Origin: Piper betle
Lineage: Eukaryota > Streptophyta > Magnoliopsida > Piperales > Piperaceae
Length of the DNA: 64,000 bases
Assembly: GCA_033002965.1 (NCBI GenBank)
Contig: JAURVB010001852.1
Coordinates: 41,473-105,472 of the forward strand
Reading direction: 5' to 3'
The translations under genes were made by a program, and so were the position numbers. This document shows, piece after piece, positions 30,919-42,000 of this stretch (the stretch's first letter is position 1; each line of letters begins with the position of its first letter). The notes beneath the pieces are model-generated. The model worked only from the letters and a program-made list of their open reading frames with translations. It did no database searches and was not told the DNA's origin.

Positions 30919-32251
30919 ATTAATTTTTGAATATAGCAAAGGTACCCACTTTATCTTATAAATCACACAAAAATGTCATACTTAATTTATTAATTAATGG
31001 TATTTAATAAACTATAATATCAACTATATTATACATGGACTAATAGTGTTTTACTTAATCAAACAATGACTAATAATAGTTGAAAATTAGTTCATACTTA
31101 ACCACCCTATGATTATCTAATCAATCCTAAGAGCTATATGTATCGATTAGGATGAAATTCATAAATTTTTTGACCACAAGAATTAATCTACCATACAGAC
31201 CATAATTTAACAACAATCATGAATTATCAGTAACACGAATGAGTACTAACTTTAATTAAATTCATCAGCAAAATAGTAACAAACTGATAACAATGAACAA
31301 AGTGAAAATAGCAGTGATTAATATTATTACCACTCAACGATGATCAGTTCATCAAGACTCCCTATTATAACAAACTATTACTCCTTTATAACTCATACAA
31401 TATAACCCAACACTCCCTCCTTTCACTCCGTGATGATGTTCGTAAGAAACCAATGATAAATTACCCCAACAAAGCGTCAACCAACTAATTTAAAACAGGA
31501 AGAAGAATAAAAAGGGTTCATGCATGCTGCTGCCCATGGCTGAGCACCAAAGTGCACGAGTAGTGCACCAAGGCACGCATAGCTGTGCACTGAGGCGCAT
31601 GAAGCCTGACCAAAAGCACAGCCAGGAAGGCTCCCCTTCCTTCTTGCACCGTAACCAACACCAACACGAGGAACAGCAAGCAGAAAGAGAAGAAGAAGAC
31701 AATCAACACGCACTCAACAAAACAAACAACCCAAACGAATCACTGCCATTCATACATACATAAAAAAAAATGACAAGACCCCATGCATAAAAATCATAAG
31801 ACGTCAGGGACCCTACGATTCAATTATCCTAAACCAAACAGTTACATATCATAGAACATTGATGAAGCAATAGAAATAGCAAGGATGGAGCAGCAGAATT
31901 AGCAAGGCGATCATGAAATGCATGCATACAGGAAAAAAAACCGCAAAATATAAAATGAACAAAAGAAGGACAAATGAAGCATACCGAACAGGATAAGAAG
32001 ACGAGATATAAGAACGCTACCTAGTGAGGAGAGTAAAAGGAGAGAAAGGAGAATAAGATGAGAAATAGGCTGCTAGGGTGAGGAAGACGCCCCCAACATG
32101 AAAATGACGGCTAGGGTATAGAAAAACACCCCAACACCAAAATTTAACCGGGTAGAGAATAAAATATAACAATAATAACAATTTCTCCAACATTCCATCC
32201 TTCCTAGACCGAGTATATATATATATATATATTTACAATCTTTACATATAA

Positions 32252-33287
32252 GAAGGATCTTAAACTTAAGGACCCCTGATTAAGTACTCTGAGCCATAAA
32301 AGAGATAGCACCTCCCCTATAACTAAGAGCATGACTATCATATACAATGATCAGTCTGAACTACACAAAGGTAACACCCTTAGTGAAGCTATTAGGTTGA
32401 CTTATTGAGAGATTCAAATACTTGTTCAGTTCTTATACTTAGTTCCAATGATTTGGATTAGGTGTCTTATTACTTGATGTTGATGATCCTGTATTAATGT
32501 AAATACTAGGTCATTATTACCTATTCCACACACCCTGCAAAAGATAAATTAAAAATAGAGGCACCATCGCATGTCAGGGCCTCTTACCCTAACACTCAAT
32601 CTTCACGTGGCCTAAATGGTTAGCTCCTCTAGTCTACGTTTCTCTAACATTCACACATAGCTGCAACCAAGTAAGTTTTTATACCTTAAATGCTTTCGTC
32701 ATGTTCCAAAACTTTGAGGCTTACACACCATATAGACGATTGTTAGTATTTGCCCCACAGTTAACACTGTGTATGACAATTATAATAATAATATAAAAAT
32801 GTCACACATACTCAAACTAGCCATGACATACATCTAATCCAATCTCATACATACTACATAAGTTCAGGGTACATGCCCAATAATACAGTCCAAAATAAAG
32901 TCCAAATACATAAACATATGGCCTTTGCACCACCATGAGTCATAGATCCATACAACTAAGCCAACCAATGCAACGGATCTCACCTACATACATATAGAAC
33001 GTAAGTCAGTAATTAAACAAGTTCAATTATTGATCAATGGGATCCAATAAAATGTCGCTGATGCCGTCCTATGTCTATAACTCGGTTAAAGTCGACTCTC
33101 AATGAGCTAAAAAGTGACGAAACAAAAGAGACCTATAGACTTGGATGAATGAAACTTCTCGTCCTAACAAGAAAATGAAACCTCATTATGTAACCTCATT
33201 ATGTAAAAAAACGTACTTACCTTAGTTATATTACTTAGTGTAGTATTAAACCTCATTATGTAACCTTAATCAAGGTGTAGGGTTTCA
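32252..33287. other. Unassigned region
   Basis: Between E2 and solo LTR L. Sequence near 32815-33250 resembles the middle of chromovirus LTRs in composition, but I could not match it to a copy in this window. No ORF or motif. Confidence 0.3.
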
Positions 33288-33292
33288 TGTAT

Positions 33293-35685
33293 TGTAACAT
33301 CTCGCTCCGACTCACCCGTGACCTGACCCGAAAATATCACCGGCAACCAAACTGTTCGCCAAACTATTTGATTCGGTTAAGCCGACCCGGATCTCCCCTC
33401 GGTGTCTTAAAATGGTAGTGCAAGTATATAATGCATGCATGGGATGCTTGGGTTCTAATGTGGCCCTACTTGCATGCCATGATATGCAATTGTGCACAAA
33501 TAGAATAATCGTGAAAATAGGTTTGAGAATAAATAATATTTAAATAAAATAAAATGGACTGGATCTTTCCTAAAAGTGCAATAATAAATATTTATATCGA
33601 TATAATTCCAAAACATGACATTTTAATTTCACTTTCATTCTAGCTTTGTTCCACAGGCTAAACATTCATAGCATCTCACAGAACAATCTAAAACAATCTC
33701 ATCATTCACACAGCTTAGAAATCATCATTTCCATTCATTACATGTGTGCAATGGGCTTACTACTCCTTTGCAGTCCTGATAGTGCTCTGTCCTTGAGATT
33801 CTCACCTACATGAATAATAGAAAACAATCAAAAATAAATGTTACCGGTCTAGAAAATAACTAATATCAAACTGGCACATGAGAACTGACCCTCCTAATGA
33901 ATAAAAATCTCAAATACTTCCTCAAGAACTCTCACAAGGGCAGTAATGGGAGTCGTCACCCTCAAGCGACAAAGTCCCCCTTTCCATAACTTTCTCTTTC
34001 CATATCATTCTCTCTTTCCTTGGCCAATTAAACTATCAAAATCATTGTCATTCATCTCAGCCCTCTACGTCCTTCGCATTACTCCTAGCCCAGAGTACAG
34101 GAGCCAAGTACTCTTAGACATGTGCCTTCAGGACCCTTTTTCACCATAAGTCTAGACATGTGCTGCACAACAGTACCCGTAAGCCTCCACACTTCTTCAG
34201 GTTTGAGGAACTCAAAGGTGGAGTTGTCAGGATCCCTCAGGAATGGAGTGGACTCTCACCAATTCCAGATCCCGCTTTGACAAGCACACGCCCTATCTCA
34301 AGATGTGGTCATTTGTTTCCTCTATCACACATCTCACTGAAAACACGAAAGCTATATATATATATATATATATATATAGGCTTGGGTAGAGAATTATATA
34401 ATATAGGCCTGAAGGCATCTTGAGGTAGATCTTGTTTTCTAAAACATACTCGAGGGATCTCATCCTCGAGGGTTATTATCGGTTAAATGGCCCGTGTCGA
34501 GTGGAACACAATAAAACCACCACTCGACATTTCCTCTTTCATGCTCTAAACAAAACACGATAGAATGAGACAATAAATAGAGAGCAAGTGCTAAACAGAC
34601 CTGGTAATAGCTCCAAGCGTGTCCACACGCATAGGCGGCGAGTTCCTACTCTATACATTCACATCAAATCTAAAAGCTAACACCCACTAACTAAATGATG
34701 CACCAAACTCATCATGAATATCACACATACAATGTTATTAGCATCTAACAATAGTCAAACAACCAATGTAAAAATATCTCATCCTATTCATCCCAATTTT
34801 ATTACGTTTTTTTCTAAGTTACGTTGCAGTCAATTAACATGCTCAAATTTAATTTACTTAATTAGATCACTAACTATCGGTCAAATCATGCAAATCATTA
34901 CTTCATTCACAATCAAACATTTATCACAACAGTTAATCATTCCTAGCATGATGTGATTAATAATTATAAATTTTAAATAATTAAATCGGATAAAAGTCTA
35001 TACCTAATCGTCAGTCACATGGCGACAACGACAAAGTTGTGGCTAGCTCAAGTGTGGATTGTGGGGAAGAGGGAAGGAAGAAAAGAAGAAGGAAGTTGAG
35101 TGAGATGGATGATGGTGGCTAAATGACAGAAGTGTGGAATATATAGATGTTAGGGTGAGAAAAATGAATGGTCAAGTGAGAAAAACGAATGGTCGAGAGA
35201 AAAAGGAATGGTACGTGAGAAAAATGAATGGTTGTGAGTAAAATGAATGGTTGTCTCATAATTAAAACTTGACTTGTCTCTGACTCGAGTAGAAAATAAT
35301 ATTAACTCGTAGTAATTCTAAAAAAATCACAAAAAATAGGGAAAAAACCCATAAAATATAATGCACATAAATGACATGCTATATAACTAATAACCCAGCC
35401 AAATTACCCGTAACATGTCCTAACACATCATTCGGCATAAAAATAATTCTACAATTTAATCAAAATAAATAAAGAAAAATCTGTCATAATCTCATATACT
35501 CTGATAGCTTATTCTACTACTATCTTACTAGTGTTATCATCATATACTTGGCCACACATGACTCTCATGGTTCATGATACAAGACCATCCTTGGTACGCG
35601 TGTTTTGAAATTGATCCGACTAAAAATAACGGTGGAACCAACTAGTTCAGACTATAAAACCCTGACTTGAATCACGGGTTTTACA
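33293..35685 (-). mobile_element. Solo LTR L (element A family)
   Basis: 2393 bp, starting TGTAAAACCC at 35685 and ending ATGTTACA at 33293 on the minus strand. Perfect 5-bp duplication tgtat at 33288-33292 and 35686-35690. Its first 100 bp match LTR A closely (GATTCAAGTCAGGGTTTTATAG). No PBS, PPT or internal sequence. TATA box tatata at 35140-35145 with the family's tandem array just upstream (35155-35260). (TA)n at 34359-34378. Confidence 0.9.
35155..35260 (-). repeat. Tandem array upstream of TATA in solo LTR L
   Basis: About five units of a 19-21 bp repeat (gagaaaaatgaatggtc-like on the plus strand). It is homologous to the arrays at 3115-3258 and 6748-6905. Confidence 0.82.
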
Positions 35686-35690
35686 TGTAT

Positions 35691-36258
35691 ACTTAATGGA
35701 AAAGTCTAAACTTAGAGATTTATCAAATGGACTTAGCCAGATGATTTTTAGAAGTCCAAATGAGTTGAAATTTGTACCAGTTGGCCATGACACTCTAAGG
35801 TTTTGGTATATAAATTATGAAGTGCTGGTTTGTGGTCCAACATGGTAAACAAGTCCCACTGAAGTTGGGCAAAGGTGTTGGGAACACTGTTCTTGGGCTA
35901 TGCATTAATATTCCTAGGCATCCTTTATGGGCGTGGAGACTACAAATAGGCATGGGTAATAGGTAAAGGTTATCCCGCAACGTGTACCTTAGCCTAGTAA
36001 ATATCATGTCCAAAACCCAAGTAATTGGGCTTAAGTGGGATCGGGAATGGTAGGCATTGGCCAATGTATTTCTAGAGCTTGCTGGACCAAAGTGATTTAG
36101 GAAACTCCTTCAGGATTATCTACCATACCAATGGCCCTGCAATTATTCAAAGAACCTAATATGACACATAATAAGGCCTGACTTAAATTTTGAAAAATTT
36201 CACCACCCACACTACCCTAATTCATGTGCACTCCCAAAATCTTAACTAGGTAACCATT
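35691..36258. other. Unassigned region
   Basis: Between solo LTRs L and E3. Short open stretches occur on the minus strand (35795-36064), but none has a recognisable motif. Confidence 0.3.
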
Positions 36259-36263
36259 TAAAT

Positions 36264-38975
36264 TGTAACAACCCCCTGAACTGGACTGGGTGTTAACTAA
36301 AAATATAATTGATGTAATGATAATATTCCAGATCATGAATTGAAAAACAACAAATAAGTCTCGCAATATATAATATAAATCATAACAATAAATCATGTTC
36401 TCTAAAATATAAAGTAACCATCCCACAGTCTCGGACCTTTTCCCATAGCAATATTTATAACACATGAGAATAATAGGCAAGTCCAATTTTTATTATCAAT
36501 TCACCAACCTGAGTCACTTTTATTCTTCAGTCCAAAGCAGATCACCTGCGAAGGCAATTCTGTGTTATTGATAAAACCACTAAGCCACATAATTAAATGA
36601 AACAAGTCAATAAAATCCCCATTATCGTTTCAAGAGTCTTTTAGTTGTTACGAACCAATGTCGAGCTCGTTATATGCTGGGAGGGGTGGCCACCCCATCC
36701 AGCTACCATCCCATGGATGCGCACAACACGCTACGTGTCCCACAGCCTGTAGTTACCGATGTTTATCATTGACTCACCCTCTCGGTATCACAAGTGCATA
36801 ATGAGCCGTCTTGCGCCATTGCGCCCTGTTGCCCCTTCTGCCATGGGGATAGGTGTTTAATCTTTCAGGCGTGCTGCCTTGTGCCAAATTGAGTCGACCC
36901 TGGTTGCGTTCTAGCACATGGTTGTCAGATATTCAAGTGAACCAAGACTCCCACATAGTAATTTTTAAGGTGCGGCCCCGTGTCGGACTGAGCCAATTCC
37001 ATGACCCCAATTGCGTTCCAGCGCATGGTGGTCCAATCTAGGCTCAGGCCAACTAGGGCTGCCAAAAAGGGAAAATACAACATTTTAAATAATTATACGG
37101 ACATGGATAGTTCGTAAGTGAACAACGATCCTAATCTGAACAAGAACATAAAATTATACATAAGTATAATTTTATTCGGGTAGAAATGTATGCAACTAAA
37201 TGCCTAATATATATATCATTATTAAAATTTGACAACATAAGTATGCAACCATTCAAAAATATTAAATATTAAATTCTCAATAAATCTAGTGAGATAATTA
37301 ATTATTCATGTGACATAATCATTTAAGCTCAACTTTACATTTTAAATTAATTATCCAAATCATAATTAATACCTAACAATTGATAATATAACTATTAACT
37401 GATAAACAAATATTTAATTACTATTATTAGTACATTTTTCTTTGAGATGATAATTACTTAAACATGGTCTTAATGATTTAGTTTACAATTATAATTTTTT
37501 TAGTCTCTATCATTATTAATAGTAATTTAATTAATTAAGTCATTCAATTAAATTAATTAAATTAATTTGCATATTCTAATTCAAAGATATTACTAATACA
37601 ATTATTTTCAATTATTGAACTCAATAAAGTTTTGAACTTTATTTATTTTGATTATGCTACTTAGGTTCAATGCTTGTGATTTTTACCCGGTTATAATTTA
37701 ATAACTCATTTTCTACAATACTGAGTCGTTATTAAAATAATTACTTTATTTACCTAATATTAAATTTAATATGGTAAAGGTGAAATCTTTATTTTATTAA
37801 TCACTTATAACCATCCGATTTAATTTAATTGCCTGTAGTACGCCGATTAATTATTGACGGTTTATCGTTACAGTATTTTTATTACTTATGATGATTTCAT
37901 ACAATGATTAATTTGTTTAATAAATTTAACCCATAAACATTAAAATAATTATTTTTAAAGATTTATTTCAAGTTAGTATTATTTTTTAACTTGAGTCGGT
38001 ATCGAGTCAACCCATATTTACAAAACTACCATCTTCTTCTTCCCCAACATTCTTCTTCTCCTACCTTCTTCTTTACACCAAAAACAGATCACGTCCTTCT
38101 TCTTCTTCAACCCAAAACCAGATCATGTCATTCCCTAACTACTTCCCTTCCCTAGCAATCCAATTAGAAGCCTAAGCTCGTGCATTACAGCAACTATCCA
38201 AGGCAAATCATGTTATGCACCAAGTCGCGCAACTCTTGGCCAGCAGCACCGCCGGGACTGCAAGGTAACTCCACCTTGCCAGCAGCACCAAGGCTAAGCA
38301 TCTACCCTCTGAAACTGCCACGACAGCGTCTGTTTCAGCAGCACGTCACCACCTCCATCACCCTTGCAACTCCGCCCACTCACAGCTTCAATTCCGCCAC
38401 CCACCAGAAACCAAGGACACAACGAGCCATCCCTTTGACCCAGCAACCAAAGGGGTCGTCGGGGTGTGACCGCTGCCTTGAAATCTTTGTTTACAATCAC
38501 CCATCTTGCCAACAATTTGCGCCCGTCGGCCATGGACTCGATTTCCAATTTCATGTTAGTTCTTTTCTTTCTTGTTGATTTCAAACTTTAGTTACATGAT
38601 TAGCAAGCTTATTATCAATTAAAAGAATAAGCATGCAAGAAAATTAACAAGAGGAAGATAGGAAGGATACCCAAGCAAGGAAGAAGCACGGGCAAGGAAA
38701 AGAAGAACTAGGCAGCTAAGGTGAGGAAGACGCCCTTTACACCAAAAATGACGTCCTCTTTCAAAATTTATAAAAATTTAAATGACGACTAGGGTATGTG
38801 AAAACACCCCAACACCGTATTTCATTTAATCAGGTAACTGGGTAAATAATCAAATATATTAATTAACCAGGTAGGATTATCTGGGTAGAGAATATAACAT
38901 GTTCGGTCCTTCCCAGACAGCGTTCGGTCCTTCCCGGACAACGTTCGGTCCTTCCCGGATTGCGTCAAATATATA

Positions 38976-39012
<37 letters not shown>

Positions 39013-39025
39013 TATAGTATTTATA
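36264..39025 (-). mobile_element. Solo LTR E3 (E family)
   Basis: 2762 bp of E-family LTR in minus orientation. The 3' end TGTAACAACC is at 36264. The 5' start at 39025 reads TATAAATACTATAAATAATA, where the canonical TG is mutated to TA. TAAAT flanks both sides (36259-36263 and 39026-39030). It has the conserved 12-bp hairpin (37148-37175), the E1-type cassette (about 36860-37060) and an (ATT)n run at about 38970-39010. No internal region, hence solo. Confidence 0.86.
38165..38560 (+). other. Antisense module of E3 (counterpart of 24046-24790)
   Basis: On the strand antisense to E3 the same reading as in E1 recurs: RALQQLSKANHVMHQVAQLL, ASSTAGTAR and RHPPETK. It is preceded by a gagtcggtatcgagtcaa motif at about 37998 and TTCTTC runs. 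Indels break the frame differently from E1. Function unknown. Confidence 0.45.
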
Positions 39026-39030
39026 TAAAT

Positions 39031-42000
39031 TGTAACACCCCAATTTCGGTTCACTATAGAACCGAATAAAAAATGTTATGATCGGGTCGAGTCATGCTCA
39101 AAATTGTTAGTCGGTAATACTCGAGCAATAAAATAGATCGAAACAACGCGCTTGGTGTCATGAGAATGGAAGACATTGTTAATTACTTGTCAAAACACAT
39201 CAAGTATAATTAAAAGTAATAAAATAAATAAATACGTTGAGCTCAAGTGTGTGTAGCATTTATCTGTCCTTCCACCAAAGATGACTGAGGATTTGCAAGA
39301 CCTGCATATATTATATTAAAAATGTCAGTAACGAGTGTTACTGATCTGAAAAATAACTAATACATTCTGGCAAATGGTATTCCATTACCCAAGAAAACTA
39401 ATAAAGCTTCAAGATTGTCTCACATTAGATGGTAATCAAACATACTTAAGCAAGTGTCCGCTCGCATGCACGGCTAATGTTCATTTTCATACATACAACG
39501 CTTACCCCCTCACATCTTTTAAATTTCACCTGCCACGGTACTCTAGTGGCAAAAGGAATAGTCAAGTTAGTGCCACAAGTTCCAAAAATGTGTTGCATTA
39601 CGTAGTACCCTCATACACTACACTACCTTGGGGTTTGAAGGAGTACTAGTGTGGTCCATACATATCTCCATACCACTTACTCTCTCATTCGTGAAATCCG
39701 TTAAAATGTGTGTACTTATATACTAGGTTTAGGGAAGAGGCTTATATCATATATTTATGGAGGTTCACATGCTATGATCGTGTGCACATGCTATGACGGT
39801 TCATGTATACCCAAGTATTGATGATGGCATCATATATGCATCAGCAGATTGAGTTATTAGTAGATATGAGAGTATACAGTTGATGTTTTTATTTTTTCAT
39901 GTCATGACCGTAGAAATAGTTTAGGCCGAATAACGCATTAGGAAACATTAGATTGTATTCGGGTGGGTTATTAGTTATACAGAACGCCATTTGGATATTG
40001 TAGTGTTTTTTTATTTTATGGGATTTTTCCTAGTTTTTTTGGAATTATCAGGGATTTATTCCTACTTAGTTATTATTATTAACTCTTGCCGATGTCGAGT
40101 CAAGTTCTATTTACAAGTTTACCACTCATATATTTCTCATCTCCCTCCCCCACAACCCCCAACATTTTCACCAACCCAAACCCTAGCCGCCGCCCTTGAG
40201 GTTTTTGCCACCACAACCGATGCCACCTCGCCGCCGATCGATGCCACCCAACCCGACCGTGTCGTCGCCTTGTCGCCTCGACCACGCCCCGCCACCATCC
40301 AACGGTCACGATGCCGGAAATCGCCCATGATTTTCATGGCCATTCCCGACGTGATTCTGCCACCATCTGCACCAAACCGCCGCCGCCGTGACATCGAAGC
40401 TCTTTGCTTGAATTTCCTTACCTTTCCCCCTTACCTAGTACTGCCGTCGAGGCCGGCCGTGGGTCTAATCTGAGTGACCGACCACCCCGACTAAACACGA
40501 CGCCGCCGTTGGTGGTCATCGCCACTGCGGCTGCCCTTGTCATCACCACCATTGGGTCAAGCTCACCGAGATGGTGCTAGCCCTTACCTCCGATTGCCCC
40601 GCCGGCACAGTCGCCAGAAAACAACCGGCTCACCTTCACCACCTTCGTCCGTCAGCACTGATTTCTGCGCTGATCGTGAGGTGGTTTTTTCTTCATTTTT
40701 TTAGTATTATTATATGCATGTTGTGGTCATGGTAGCTTATTGGAATTAATTTTATTAACTTCATGATTTTAGTTTAATTAATCATGATTTATGATAAACA
40801 TGTTTGAATAGCGTAGATGGTGTTGTGTGAAGTAAATGCTCACTGATGAAATTGTTAGTAAACCACTAAATAGTTAATTAAATGCTTGTTAGCTAGTTAA
40901 TTTATAAATTTGCATGATTTAGGTTTTGCATGCTAGTATTAAGTTAAACGGATTAAATTCATTAAACCATGGTCACCTACTTAGAATATGTAAGTTTTCA
41001 AATTGGACGTAAAAGTGCTAGGTAATAAGTAACGTATGAAATCATAACATTATTAACGTGCTTGACAATTAGAGATTTAGTGTGATTGTTGAGATGATTG
41101 TCATGTTTGATTAGATTCTTGTATGAATGTGGATATATTAGTTATATAGGCATGCATCATATATTTATGGGCGTTAGTAAATAGTTATGTTCATGTAGGT
41201 TCGTTGCAGGAGCTCGCCGTCTAGGCACAAGACTGCACTTCAAGCTGCTGACAGGTCCATTAGGATATGCTTCTCAAGTTTTATCTCTCCACTCTATCTG
41301 TGATTTGATTTATTGATCATAGGACGTGTCAGGTGGATGATTTATCAGACCCCACCTAACACTGGTCATCTGGTCGATTGTTTTTGGAATTAATAACCCT
41401 CGAGGATGAGATACCTTGAGCTTGTTTTCGAAAATAAGATCCACCTCAAATTGCCTTCGGGCCTATTATAGTAAATCCCGACCCAACCCTATAAATTGTT
41501 TTATTGAGTTTTCAGTGAGACAAGAGAAGATGAATTGACTTGCACGTACCATGAATGGATGTTGTGCCAGTCAAAGCGGGCTCTAGATTATTGAGTGGCC
41601 TGTTCCATTCCCGAGGGATCCTGACAACTCTACGTTTGAGTTCCTCACACCCGGCGAACGTAGAGGTTTATGGATAGTGTTCAGTATAGGGCATGTCCGA
41701 ACTTGTAGTTCAAAGGGTACTAAAGGCGCATGCCTAAGAGTACTCAGCCTCTGTGCTTAAGGCCAGGAGTAATATGGAGGTTCGGAGAGGTCTTAGGATA
41801 AAGGTTTCTCGAAAGTGGAATTAGAAAAGAAATGTTGAAAGTGGCAAAGTACCTAGATCGGAACGCTATTGAGTCAGCTACTCAACGGCTCCTCTGTAGT
41901 TGCCCTTATGAGAGTTCTTGAGGAAGATATATGATTGTTTGCTTTCCATGAGAGTTTGCTCTCATGTTCTAGTTTGATATTAGTTATTTCTAGACCAGTG

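Larger units (their letters stand above)
20080..32246 (-). mobile_element. Chromovirus E2 (Del/Tekay-like), deleted and multiply invaded
   Basis: Bounded by the 5-bp target duplication tataa at 20075-20079 and 32247-32251. On the minus strand the 5' LTR starts TGTAAAGATTG at 32246. It runs, interrupted by mini-element H, to about 28991, where it joins protease directly, so the LTR 3' part, PBS and gag are lost. Protease, RT, RNase H and integrase follow down to 26547, where E1 is inserted. The remaining integrase was lost in a deletion, and the 3' LTR tail survives at 20080 to about 21083, ending GGCCGTTACA at 20080. Confidence 0.88.
28991..32246 (-). repeat. 5' LTR of E2, 3'-truncated and split by H
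   Basis: Consists of 30919-32246 and 28991-29602. The presumptive start TGTAAAGATTGTAAAT is at 32246, followed by (AT)n at 32213-32232 and the ctacccggtt and ccctagcc leader. The LTR part downstream of about 28991 (variable cassette, hairpin block, 3' end) is missing. Confidence 0.82.

Noticed and set aside
39991..40473. 160-codon plus-strand ORF as a host gene
   Set aside because: It lies entirely in the GC-rich leader of LTR K. Low-complexity Pro/Arg composition, no motif, and homologous LTRs do not keep the frame.
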